From positions 1 through 16,617 of the forward strand of contig DASTHV010000057.1 in assembly GCA_035718045.1 (NCBI GenBank): 16,617 nt of DNA, read 5' to 3'. The stretch is from DASTHV01 sp035718045. GTDB taxonomy: Bacteria; Patescibacteriota; Saccharimonadia; Saccharimonadales; UBA10212. Of this stretch, positions 4,951 through 12,781 are shown in pieces; position 1 is the first letter of the stretch; every line of letters begins with the position of its first letter. A program made the position numbers and the translations under genes. A model generated the notes under the pieces. It did not search any database. It saw only the letters and a list, made by a program, of their open reading frames with translations, and was not told where the DNA came from.

Positions 4951-6825
4951 ATGGAGAAGAAACAATTCCGCTTGCGGAGCGGCCGAGGAGGCGATGGGCG
5001 TAATAACCGATTCAAGAATGTCGGCTTTATAGCGCTTCTAATTCTGTTTGGCCTGATTATCTATGCGGCGGTTAACCAGCCTAGCCAGCTTAAAACGGTT
5101 CCATTTTCACAGGTTGTATCGGAGGCCAACTCCGGTAAGATTAAACAGATCGTTGTCAAAGGCGATCAAGAATTAGATGTAACTCCGGCCGGCCAGGATC
5201 ATCCAACCGAGAAATCCTATAAGGAAACCGGGTCAAGTATCTACGAGCAGGGTCTTAAACAGGGCAAGGTCGAACTGGTAAACCAGCCGGCATCCGATAA
5301 CAACAGTATTTGGATCGGGCTTTTAACTGGAGTTCTACCAGTGGTGATTATCGCACTCATCCTGATCATGATGTTCCGTAGCGCCCAAGGTCAGGGCAAT
5401 CAAGCGCTGTCATTCGGCAAGAGCCGGGCCCGCCTTTATGGGAACGAGAAAGATAAGATCGCTTTCAAAGACGTCGCTGGTAACGAAGAGGCGAAACAAG
5501 ATCTGCAAGAAGTGGTTGAATTTTTGAAATATCCCAAGAAGTTTGAGGGCGTAGGCGCGAAAATTCCTAAGGGCGTGCTACTGGTAGGACCGCCAGGAAC
5601 CGGTAAGACGATGCTTGCACGGGCTGTGGCCGGCGAAGCCAACGCGCCCTTCTTTAGTATTAGCGGTTCGGAGTTTGTAGAAATGTTTGTGGGTGTTGGG
5701 GCCAGCCGGGTAAGGGATCTGTTTAACAAGGCTAAGAAAAATGCGCCCTGCATTATCTTTATAGACGAAATAGACGCCGTAGGACGCCGCCGGGGCTCCG
5801 GCATGGGCGGCGGCCACGATGAACGTGAACAAACTCTTAACCAGATTTTGGTCGAAATGGACGGTTTTGAGCAGGGCCAGAATGTAATCGTACTGGCGGC
5901 TACTAACCGTTCGGACGTACTGGATCCGGCCCTATTACGGCCAGGTCGATTTGACCGCCGGGTTAGCATAGACTTGCCGGACCGTAAGGCCCGCGAAGCA
6001 ATCCTAAGAGTTCACTTTAACGAAAAGCCGGTCAGCAAAGACGTGGATTTGGACTCGCTAGCCGCCAAAACCGCCGGCTCGTCTGGCGCCGACTTAGCCA
6101 ATATCGCTAACGAAGCCGCCATCTTAGCGGCCCGCCACAACCGTAAAGTAATTGAGAACGAAGACGTGGTGTCAGCTTTTGAAAAAGTAGCCATCGGCCC
6201 GGAGCGCAAGAGCAAAGTGATGAGCGAGAAAGAAAAAGAGCTAACGGCTTACCACGAAGCCGGCCACGCGGTGGTAGGACATGTTTTGCCGGACAGCGAT
6301 ATGGTCCACAAAGTCACCATTATTCCGCGCGGTGCCACGGGGGGCGTGACTTGGTTCATTCCGCCGGAGGATAAGAGCTATCACAGCATTATTGAGTATA
6401 AAGACGTGCTGGCTCGGATGCTGGGCGGCCGGGTAGCCGAAGAGCTGATTTATGGTTCTGACAGAGTAACTACTGGGGCCGGTAACGACCTACAAAAGGC
6501 TGCCGAGCTGGCCCGCGACATGGTGGTCAACCAGGGAATGGGCAAGAAATTGCGCGACCAAGTTTTTCATGTTGATGAAGGCATGATGATGGAGCGCTTG
6601 GTCCATGAACGTCAATACTCAGACGAAACAGCCAAAGTTATTGATGACGAGGTAGAATCGCTGATTACCGAGGCCGCGCACCGGGCGCGGGCGGTCATCA
6701 AAGCCAACATGAACAAACTCGAAGCCCTTAAAAAAGCCCTTTTGGAAAAGGAAACCATTGAAGCCCAAGAAGCAGTCAAGATTCTGCAGGGCGCGCACAT
6801 GCCCAAAACCGCCACCCTTTACTAA
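4951..6825 (+). CDS. ftsH: ATP-dependent membrane zinc metalloprotease FtsH
   Basis: Membrane-anchored hexameric AAA+ protease that extracts and degrades membrane and short-lived soluble proteins. Order along 624 residues: basic N-terminus; membrane helix about 24-42; extracytoplasmic domain about 45-118; second helix about 119-142; AAA+ domain with Walker A GPPGTGKT (213-220), pore loop MFVGVG (245-250), Walker B IIFIDEID (268-275) and arginine fingers in the LLRPGRFDRR region (328-337); then the peptidase domain with HEAGH (435-439), Glu436 being catalytic, and the third zinc ligand Asp513 in GNDLQKA. All key residues are present and the length is normal (about 600-650). It ends in a short tail after a helical region. 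It sits between tilS and ruvB with its own promoter. Confidence 0.97.
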   Translation: MEKKQFRLRSGRGGDGRNNRFKNVGFIALLILFGLIIYAAVNQPSQLKTVPFSQVVSEANSGKIKQIVVKGDQELDVTPAGQDHPTEKSYKETGSSIYEQGLKQGKVELVNQPASDNNSIWIGLLTGVLPVVIIALILIMMFRSAQGQGNQALSFGKSRARLYGNEKDKIAFKDVAGNEEAKQDLQEVVEFLKYPKKFEGVGAKIPKGVLLVGPPGTGKTMLARAVAGEANAPFFSISGSEFVEMFVGVGASRVRDLFNKAKKNAPCIIFIDEIDAVGRRRGSGMGGGHDEREQTLNQILVEMDGFEQGQNVIVLAATNRSDVLDPALLRPGRFDRRVSIDLPDRKAREAILRVHFNEKPVSKDVDLDSLAAKTAGSSGADLANIANEAAILAARHNRKVIENEDVVSAFEKVAIGPERKSKVMSEKEKELTAYHEAGHAVVGHVLPDSDMVHKVTIIPRGATGGVTWFIPPEDKSYHSIIEYKDVLARMLGGRVAEELIYGSDRVTTGAGNDLQKAAELARDMVVNQGMGKKLRDQVFHVDEGMMMERLVHERQYSDETAKVIDDEVESLITEAAHRARAVIKANMNKLEALKKALLEKETIEAQEAVKILQGAHMPKTATLY

Positions 6826-6836
6826 TAGCTGAATGA

Positions 6837-6842
6837 TAAAAT
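6837..6842 (+). promoter_or_regulatory. Extended -10 promoter of ruvB
   Basis: TGA-TAAAAT, an extended -10 (TG at 6834-6835), ends 6 bases before the ruvB ATG, so +1 would be the A of the ATG at 6849. No -35 match is seen and no Shine-Dalgarno fits (GGGAC directly abuts the ATG). Confidence 0.5.
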
Positions 6843-6848
6843 AGGGAC

Positions 6849-7877
6849 ATGGCTATTGATCGGATTATTAATACGAGCAGTCAAGACGACCCGGTAGAGG
6901 AAGAGCTGGAACAGTCGCTGCGGCCGCGCGACTTCGCGAATTACATAGGGCAGGAACGCCTAAAGAAAAACCTTAGGTTAGCTATCGCGGCTGCTAAAAA
7001 GCGCGCTGAGCCGATTGATCATGTACTGCTTTATGGTCCGCCGGGACTAGGTAAAACAACTATGGCCACGGTGATAGCCACTGAAATGGGAGCCCAGATA
7101 AGGGTCACTAGCGGACCGGCTATCGAAAGAGCAGGGGATTTAGCCAGCTTACTGACCAATTTGCAGGATGGCGATATTTTATTCATTGACGAAATCCATC
7201 GTTTGCATCGAGTGGTCGAAGAGGTGCTTTATAGTGCCATGGAAGATTTTAAGCTGGATATCATGCTGGGCAAAGGCCCCAGCGCCCGCAGCCTGCGGCT
7301 GGACTTGCCCAAATTTACCATCATCGGCGCCACCACTCGTACCGGCGCTTTGGCGGCGCCGCTGCGCGACCGGTTTGGCATGATTCACCGGCTGGAGTTT
7401 TATACTCCTGGGGAAATCAGCCGTATCATTAACCGCTCCGCTAAAATATTAGACGTACCAATTAATAAATCCGCGGCCGAGATACTGGCCAAGCGGGCTC
7501 GGTTGACGCCTAGAATTGCCAATCGCCTGCTAAAAAGGGTCCGAGATTACGCCGATATTAACGGCGACGGCATCATTGACGACAAATTGGCCGGCGAAGC
7601 TCTGGCTTTGTTAGAAATCGATGATCTGGGTCTGGATCCGGCCGACCGGCAGCTGCTAAGCGTAATTATCGAGCACCATGGCGGCGGCCCGGTAGGCGTA
7701 GAAACCCTAGCGGCTCTAACCAGCGAAGAGCGAACCACTATCGAAGATTTTTATGAACCGTATCTGATGCAGATCGGCCTGCTGGAACGTACACCTAGGG
7801 GGCGCAAAGTTACCCCTAGGGCCTGGGAGCATTTAGGCAAGAAACCAGCTGGCGAAGCCCAGCCATCATTACTGTAA
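6849..7877 (+). CDS. ruvB: Holliday junction branch-migration helicase RuvB
   Basis: Hexameric AAA+ motor that, with RuvA, drives branch migration of Holliday junctions in recombination and repair. The 342-residue length is typical. Visible elements: LRPRDFANYIGQE (25-37) at the domain entry, Walker A GPPGLGKT (63-70), Walker B LFIDEIHRL (111-119), sensor 1 IIGATTRTGAL (158-168), arginine finger region PLRDRFG (171-177), and the C-terminal winged-helix DNA-binding domain with HHGGGPVG (276-283) and LERTPRGR (312-319). ruvA and ruvC are not next to it. It starts 23 bases after the ftsH stop, with a -10 box in between. Confidence 0.97.
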   Translation: MAIDRIINTSSQDDPVEEELEQSLRPRDFANYIGQERLKKNLRLAIAAAKKRAEPIDHVLLYGPPGLGKTTMATVIATEMGAQIRVTSGPAIERAGDLASLLTNLQDGDILFIDEIHRLHRVVEEVLYSAMEDFKLDIMLGKGPSARSLRLDLPKFTIIGATTRTGALAAPLRDRFGMIHRLEFYTPGEISRIINRSAKILDVPINKSAAEILAKRARLTPRIANRLLKRVRDYADINGDGIIDDKLAGEALALLEIDDLGLDPADRQLLSVIIEHHGGGPVGVETLAALTSEERTTIEDFYEPYLMQIGLLERTPRGRKVTPRAWEHLGKKPAGEAQPSLL

Positions 7878-7880
7878 TAT
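7875..7880 (+). promoter_or_regulatory. Candidate -10 box of the PH-domain gene
   Basis: TG-TAATAT overlaps the ruvB stop codon (7875-7877) and ends 6 bases before the ATG at 7887, the same geometry as at ruvB. No -35 is visible. The region is AT-rich, so chance is not excluded. Confidence 0.35.
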
Positions 7881-7886
7881 ATATTT

Positions 7887-8516
7887 ATGCAACCTGACTC
7901 TTCTCTACAGCCTACGCCTACGCCTGCTCCGGCTACACCGCCGCCTTTGAGCGGGGTGTCTAGATCGATGGAAGCGGATATGTTGGAGCCCGGCGAGCAG
8001 GTGTTAACGGTAGTACGTCGCTCGTTTGTGGGATTATTGGGAATTTATCTGATAGCCACCGTGGCGGTTGCGACAATCGTAGCCTTAGTGATAGCTATAT
8101 CCCCAGACACCTTTTCACCATCGGAAAACAACTTGTCAGCCGCTTTGGTAGCGACTATTTTGCTATCAGCTTTGTTTTTGGGACTAATACTTTTTACGGC
8201 TACCTATGTTTACCGTCAAAGTAAATTGTTGATTACCGACCGCAGCCTAGTTCAAGTTCTCCAAAAAACTTTATTTAATCGCAAGGTTTCCAGGTTGAGC
8301 ATGTCGGATGTGGAGGATGTGAACGAAGAGCAAAGAGGCGTTTTTGCCAGCATCTTCAACTATGGAACGTTAACTGTCCAGACAGCCGGTACGGAAGATA
8401 ATTTTATATTCAGCCTATGCCCTGAGCCGGCCAGGCTGGCCGATCGAGTAATCACGGCTCGCCAGGCCTACACCAAGCGGATGCACGACGAAGAAGCCTC
8501 TAACCAAAATACTTAA
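7887..8516 (+). CDS. Membrane protein with bacterial PH-like domain (bPH_2/YdbS-type)
   Basis: A 209-residue protein with a Pro/Thr-rich N-terminus (about residues 5-22), two membrane helices (about 48-71 and 84-108) and a C-terminal domain of about 80 residues. The latter starts YRQSKLLITDRSLVQV (109-124) and continues with the SRLSMSDVEDV (135-145) and FNYGTLTVQTAG (157-168) strands. That order, two helices then ITDR...NYGT.T, is the pattern of the bacterial PH-like (DUF304/bPH_2) family. Function is unknown; such domains are thought to mediate protein contacts at the membrane. It starts 9 bases after ruvB. An inverted repeat overlaps its stop codon and may end transcription. Confidence 0.8.
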   Translation: MQPDSSLQPTPTPAPATPPPLSGVSRSMEADMLEPGEQVLTVVRRSFVGLLGIYLIATVAVATIVALVIAISPDTFSPSENNLSAALVATILLSALFLGLILFTATYVYRQSKLLITDRSLVQVLQKTLFNRKVSRLSMSDVEDVNEEQRGVFASIFNYGTLTVQTAGTEDNFIFSLCPEPARLADRVITARQAYTKRMHDEEASNQNT

Positions 8517-8530
8517 CTTGTTAAGTATTT
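8507..8530. terminator. AT-rich perfect inverted repeat, possible bidirectional terminator
   Basis: AAATACTTAAC, TT, GTTAAGTATTT: 11-bp perfect arms around a 2-base centre, overlapping the stop codon of the PH-domain gene. It lies between convergent gene sets. Only two GC pairs and no long T-run follow, so it would be a weak terminator; a symmetric protein-binding site is the alternative. Confidence 0.4.
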
Positions 8531-8624
8531 CTAATTCAGTCCAGCGAATACCCATCTTTCCTTAGACATGCGCAGCTCACCTTAAGCCGGTGTTGTAAAA
8601 CAGTCTGGCCTTGGGGGCGAGCAT

Positions 8625-8930
8625 TTACTCTTGAAATGGATTATTTCGAGCTTGCTCGAACAGCGACTGGATATCTTTGTTATTGTCCTCTAGTGATTGG
8701 ATCTGATTGACCGCAGTTGGATCAATCTTAGGGATAGTAGTTTGAATACCACCAATCTGATCGGGCGAAGGCTCGGCTTTAGCCAACCCACTTATTTGAA
8801 AGACAACTACCAGATAAGCTAGTAAAACCACTAGAATCGCTATGAAAAAGGCATGCTTTGACATTCTTTTAGATAGCTTATTGAGCAAGGGCTTAAGCTG
8901 GATAGTTTTTAAATCGATTCCTTTATTCAT
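8625..8930 (-). CDS. Small single-pass membrane protein at the end of the pilMNO unit
   Basis: A 101-residue protein: basic cytoplasmic N-terminus (1-26), one membrane helix (about 27-48), then a polar tail containing ISGLAKAEPSPDQIGG (46-61) and a short acidic helix-like end. Its start overlaps the pilO stop as ATGA (8927-8930), so translation is probably coupled. It occupies the place where pilP follows pilO in diderm bacteria, but it has no lipobox Cys and no beta domain, so it is not PilP. I do not recognise a family. Gene order suggests a small inner-membrane component or regulator of the pilus machine (inference). Confidence 0.75.
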   Translation of the reverse strand: MNKGIDLKTIQLKPLLNKLSKRMSKHAFFIAILVVLLAYLVVVFQISGLAKAEPSPDQIGGIQTTIPKIDPTAVNQIQSLEDNNKDIQSLFEQARNNPFQE

Positions 8931-9649
8931 GGCTTTATAAAGATGTTAATTGTCAGGGTGAACGATAAGGACTGGTTGCCGCTGGCCGGCTGGATAGATA
9001 CATCTGTAATTTGAGCCGTGCGGCGGTTTTTTTCGATACGATTCAAAAAATCAAGAATCTTAGGATAGCTCACCTGTTGATCGGCCGGTACGGTATTGCC
9101 GGTTTGCGGCGTTATAGTCAACTGCAGGCTATAAAGCCCTGGAATTCCGCTGACCGGTTTGGCTTGGGTCAGAGTAGGGACCGCGGTTTTGGCGCTTGGA
9201 GTGGTAGAGGGCACGGTTGAGAGCGCTGTAACTCCAAGAGTACTAGCCGGGAAAGTTATATTTTGAAGCAAAAATCCGCTTTGAGTGGCGAACTGGTTGA
9301 TTTGCACCACCGCTTCCGCCTGGTCCTTATCGTTAGGGATAACTTCGTCAGCAATCGCCTTAAAATAGGAATATTTTTCAATTTGCTTTTTGGCTGTTTC
9401 CAAGCTGGATAATTGGGCATCGGCGGTAGCGCTTTTTAGCTTCAGATTAACCATACTTTTGCTCTGGCGACTCAAAAAAGATATGCCCAAAGAAGCGATT
9501 GCCACGAAAGCTACCACTGAAATCCCCACAACGGCGATCAGTATGAACCTTAGGCTTTTACTGTCGAACTTAAAGCCGCGGTTTGGTTTGGCGGGCTTTG
9601 GGGCATCGGTCGTTTTTGGAGAGGGTGTGACAGACTGGGCCGGATTCAT
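8927..9649 (-). CDS. pilO: Type IV pilus inner-membrane alignment protein PilO
   Basis: A 240-residue bitopic protein: Pro-rich cytoplasmic tail (1-25), membrane helix about 34-58, a coiled-coil stretch to about 93, then a domain beginning VIPNDKDQAEAVVQINQFAT (103-122). The pattern '(P)..kdq..vv.qi..ia..sGf' is characteristic of PilO. A Ser/Thr/Pro-rich linker (about 140-165) interrupts the domain, and a ferredoxin-like C-terminal half follows. PilO pairs with PilN to connect cytoplasmic PilM to the pilus machinery. Its ATG overlaps the pilN stop by one base (TAATG). Confidence 0.88.
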   Translation of the reverse strand: MNPAQSVTPSPKTTDAPKPAKPNRGFKFDSKSLRFILIAVVGISVVAFVAIASLGISFLSRQSKSMVNLKLKSATADAQLSSLETAKKQIEKYSYFKAIADEVIPNDKDQAEAVVQINQFATQSGFLLQNITFPASTLGVTALSTVPSTTPSAKTAVPTLTQAKPVSGIPGLYSLQLTITPQTGNTVPADQQVSYPKILDFLNRIEKNRRTAQITDVSIQPASGNQSLSFTLTINIFIKP

Positions 9650-10245
9650 TAGTTTGACCCCTTTGGTACGTTTATAAACTTGGTGCGGGCGGCGGCGCTG
9701 AATAGTACGCGGAAACTGGCATCACACTTATAGGGGCTCTTTTTGTTGATGTCACAGCTGATATTAACGATGTCTACCTTAGAGAATAAGTTATACTTTG
9801 GATCTCTTAAATTGACGGCTATTTGAGCTGCCGAGGGAGAGTCAACCGAATTGGCCGACAGATCAATCCCGCCGCTAACAACGTTACTGAGGCTTAATGA
9901 GCTCAAGACGGTTCCAGGCGGCATCACATTGCCAACAGTTTGAATCAATTGAGAGAAGTCAATTTCATTCTGCAGAATATTATTAATAACCTTAATATCG
10001 CCGCTGATTTCTTTAGCGTCGGACTGAACTTTGGTAAGATTTTGGGCCGAAAGCTGCTGGTTAGTAGTATCGATATTTTTTTGGTAAGTCTTGGATTCTT
10101 GACTTATATAAATCCAGCCGCCAGCTAAAATTACCGCCAAACCAGCTACGGATATCCAAATGCCAAGTAGCCAACGACGTAGTTTAGTATTCTGGCGGCC
10201 ATAGCGTATAGCGGCGGCTGATTCGGGTGGTAAGAGATTGATCAT
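9649..10245 (-). CDS. pilN: Type IV pilus assembly protein PilN
   Basis: A 198-residue bitopic protein. The N-terminal MINLLPPE is the conserved INLLP peptide that docks into PilM. A membrane helix (about 26-48) is followed by a coiled coil (about 50-95) and a compact domain with VMPPGTVLSSLSLS (107-120), typical of PilN. Two Cys (164 and 174) flank a basic loop and could form a disulfide outside the membrane (inference). The start overlaps the pilM stop as ATGA (10242-10245), and the stop runs into pilO, so pilM, pilN and pilO are translationally coupled. Confidence 0.9.
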   Translation of the reverse strand: MINLLPPESAAAIRYGRQNTKLRRWLLGIWISVAGLAVILAGGWIYISQESKTYQKNIDTTNQQLSAQNLTKVQSDAKEISGDIKVINNILQNEIDFSQLIQTVGNVMPPGTVLSSLSLSNVVSGGIDLSANSVDSPSAAQIAVNLRDPKYNLFSKVDIVNISCDINKKSPYKCDASFRVLFSAAARTKFINVPKGSN

Positions 10246-11312
10246 TTGACAATCTCCGTAGGATTTAAGATCGCCTGTCCAGCGACGGTGATGTACATTG
10301 AGCTGTCGGCTGCAGACGGAATCGGCAAACGGCCAAAGCTTATTTGTTGCCAGGGGTCTAGATTATGGGTTGGTAACTGCAACTCGCGGTGTAAATACTG
10401 ATTGAGGCCTGGCATAATCGCTCCGCCGCCAACTGTTATAATCTGGGCTAATTTATGGCCCGAACCGGCGGCCCGCTCGCTGTAATAGCGGACAGTTTTT
10501 TGAATCTCGTGCACTACCGTTTCTAACTCTGGTTTAATGGCGTCGATGATGCGTTGTTGGTGTTCGCTGTAGGCGATGCCGATTTCATTCTTAAGCTGAG
10601 AGGCATGCTCCACACTGATGTGCAGACTTTTGGAAATTAAGTCCGCCATGGTGTCGCTACCGCTGCTAACCGTGCTGGAAACTATAATGCTTTCGTCAAA
10701 AATGGCGATATCCGTGGTGACTGATCCCACATCGATAATAACCGCCGGCTGGTCTTTAGATGATGCCTCCATAGTCAGTAACCGCGATGGGGCGTTAATG
10801 CTCGGCTCAAAGGCCACTGGCTCTAACTTTAGCGATTCTAAAAGAGCTACGTAACTATCGACTATTTTCCGGGGGGCGGCGACCAGCAATATTTCGGCGC
10901 CCTCTTTACCTTCGGAGGTTATTTCGTAGTCAAGGTACAGGCTGCCGATTGGTATAGGTATGTACTGTTCGGCTTCCAAGTGGATTGCTTCAACGATTTC
11001 CTCGTGCTCCATAGGCGGTAGTTTCATGGGCCGGCTAAAAGTGTGAGCCGTGGGAAGCGCGCAGGCGACTCGCCGGCTGCTGATAGCGCCAACCAGTCTT
11101 TTATCGAGTAGTTCGTGCAGAGCCACGGCAATTACCTCGGGCTTTACTATGACCCCGTTTAGGATAGAGTCCGGTGGAAAAGGGCTATTACCGTAGCCGA
11201 TCACAGTTGGCGCCTGGCGTGGTTTGATATCAATCTGCATGGCTTTTAAGCTGGCGTGGCCGATATCCAACCCAAACAGGGGTTCGTCTCGGTAAAATCT
11301 AAGCGTGCCCAT
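10242..11312 (-). CDS. pilM: Type IV pilus assembly protein PilM (actin-like ATPase)
   Basis: Cytoplasmic actin-fold protein that binds the N-terminal tail of PilN and couples the alignment complex to the motor. In 356 residues the nucleotide-binding motifs are visible: phosphate-1 FGLDIGHASLKAMQ (13-26), phosphate-2 VIIDVGSVTTDIAIF (191-205) and adenosine motif IITVGGGAIMPGL (291-303). EAEQYIPIP (113-121) is the conserved PilM/SHS2-region motif. The gene begins 73 bases after the PilX-like gene; TATACT (11348-11343 region, minus strand) is a possible -10, and AAGGA lies rather far (about 15 bases) from the ATG, so either readthrough or a local promoter is possible. Confidence 0.93.
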   Translation of the reverse strand: MGTLRFYRDEPLFGLDIGHASLKAMQIDIKPRQAPTVIGYGNSPFPPDSILNGVIVKPEVIAVALHELLDKRLVGAISSRRVACALPTAHTFSRPMKLPPMEHEEIVEAIHLEAEQYIPIPIGSLYLDYEITSEGKEGAEILLVAAPRKIVDSYVALLESLKLEPVAFEPSINAPSRLLTMEASSKDQPAVIIDVGSVTTDIAIFDESIIVSSTVSSGSDTMADLISKSLHISVEHASQLKNEIGIAYSEHQQRIIDAIKPELETVVHEIQKTVRYYSERAAGSGHKLAQIITVGGGAIMPGLNQYLHRELQLPTHNLDPWQQISFGRLPIPSAADSSMYITVAGQAILNPTEIVK

Positions 11313-11385
11313 CGTTTATATTGTTTATCCTTATTGTTAAGTATAGCTAATGATATGAGATGGCGCCAGGGAAGAGCCAGTCGGC

Positions 11386-12780
11386 TTAAAAGATACGTCG
11401 ATAGCCATTGACCACCCAAAAAGTTGTACCAACACCGCCCGTTGATGTAGTGAATGTGACGGTAGCCGTATTAGACATCTGGACGGTCTCACCGATTAAG
11501 GCGCCGATCTGACCGCTGTTGTTAACGCTTACTTCAGTCCATCGCGAATAAAACACGGAATTAGCTCCTCCGGAGGAATTAGACAGGCTGATAGTAGTGT
11601 GGTTCCGCGAGTTATAAAGATCGGCTCCGGTGACACTGGGGCAGTCAGGCGAACAACTGGCAGCACTCCAGTAAGTGATAATCTCAAAGCCGGTGCCAGT
11701 CGAATTGGGCGTCAACTGTGAACCTTGGGACATGCTGATCCCGTCTGAACCATCAACCATAATCACCGGCCTAGTAGCGCCCAACCCATCGTCTACTACC
11801 AATTGTGCCGAATTGGCAATAGTCATCTTTCCGGTAATCCAGATATTGCCTAGCACCGTTACCTTACATTTGTTACTGATTGAGACATCGCCTATTATCT
11901 CTGTGTTGGCCTGCCAAGTAGGGTTGCCGCCGGAGCAAGAATAACCGCCAGAAATGGTATTAGCTGGGGTGACGGCTGCTTTTTGGGCGTCGCGGTCGTA
12001 AGTTGGAAGCGGTTGGGCTGTTACGCCCGAGCTGGCTGTTAATCCTAGATTGGTCATGCTGGTCGTATAGGCATCCTTTTGATTATTGGCCTTGACGGTG
12101 CCATAGATGTGGGCATTATTGCTGATAGAAATCGGGTTATCCTGCTCGCCGTCATTGCAGATTCTGGGATACTGGCTATTAAAATTAGGGTCGGTGGGGA
12201 CGGGGCAAACCTGGTCAGCTACGTCTACGTTGACCGGATTGGTGCTAAGGCCTATCTGGGCTGAGTTTGTCAGGCTTATCTGACCGTTAATCAGCACGTC
12301 ACCGCCGGCAATTTTGGCAGAGTTATTCATAAACAATCCGCCCTCCCCGCTGACAACGCTGTAATTTCCGGTAGTCACGGGTCTTAAATCAACACTTATT
12401 TTTACAGTCTGCCGAAGAGTATTGGAGGTTGAGGGCCAATAGGCGCGGCCGATAGAAACGATTGTCTTACTTATCGAGCCGTTACTGGTAACTGTTTCTT
12501 CGTAAGTGGTTTTGACTACCCCGTCATCATGTAGAGGTGGGGTTTTTTCACCGCCGGTGCCAACCCAGGACGGGTCCTGATTGATTTGTTCTACGGCATA
12601 GTCAATGCCGGCATCGGCGGCTAATTGCGCTTGGGTGTGTAGTTCATCCTGCCGGGCCAATCCTAGGTTCGAAGAAGACAAGGTGAGATAGCCGGATATC
12701 ATCAGCATTAAAAACGGCATGACGATCAGCAGCGTAACCAGGATTTGGCCGTTTTGATTATCTTTTATCCCTAGCTTCAT
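11386..12780 (-). CDS. PilX-like minor pilin with large repetitive (probable beta-helix) C-terminal region
   Basis: A 464-residue protein. The N-terminus has Gly11 before QILVTLLIVMPFLML (12-26), without Glu at +5, then a helix ending in QAQLAADAGIDYAVEQI; this matches PilX/GspK-type minor pilin starts, where the +5 Glu is replaced. From about residue 150 on there are many short repeats of the type [IV]S[ILV][SN]NSAQI: FMNNSAKI, ISLTNSAQI, ISISNNAHI, VSISNKCKV, MTIANSAQL, VSVNNSGQI, VQMSNTATV. Such regularly spaced strands suggest a parallel beta-helix. It starts 1 base after the PilW-like gene. GspK/PilX proteins sit at the fibre tip, so this is a candidate tip protein or adhesin (inference). 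A polymer-forming bactofilin-like domain is an alternative reading. Confidence 0.75.
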   Translation of the reverse strand: MKLGIKDNQNGQILVTLLIVMPFLMLMISGYLTLSSSNLGLARQDELHTQAQLAADAGIDYAVEQINQDPSWVGTGGEKTPPLHDDGVVKTTYEETVTSNGSISKTIVSIGRAYWPSTSNTLRQTVKISVDLRPVTTGNYSVVSGEGGLFMNNSAKIAGGDVLINGQISLTNSAQIGLSTNPVNVDVADQVCPVPTDPNFNSQYPRICNDGEQDNPISISNNAHIYGTVKANNQKDAYTTSMTNLGLTASSGVTAQPLPTYDRDAQKAAVTPANTISGGYSCSGGNPTWQANTEIIGDVSISNKCKVTVLGNIWITGKMTIANSAQLVVDDGLGATRPVIMVDGSDGISMSQGSQLTPNSTGTGFEIITYWSAASCSPDCPSVTGADLYNSRNHTTISLSNSSGGANSVFYSRWTEVSVNNSGQIGALIGETVQMSNTATVTFTTSTGGVGTTFWVVNGYRRIF

Positions 12781-12781
12781 A

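Noticed and set aside
5436..6815. Minus-strand open frames opposite ftsH
   Set aside because: They mirror the conserved AAA+ and protease coding sequence, with low-complexity Ser/Arg/Pro-rich products and no family resemblance.
8927..10245. Alternative genetic code with UGA as glycine
   Set aside because: UGA ends pilM and pilO at ATGA junctions where the next gene starts, the classic stop/start overlap, so it acts as a stop here.
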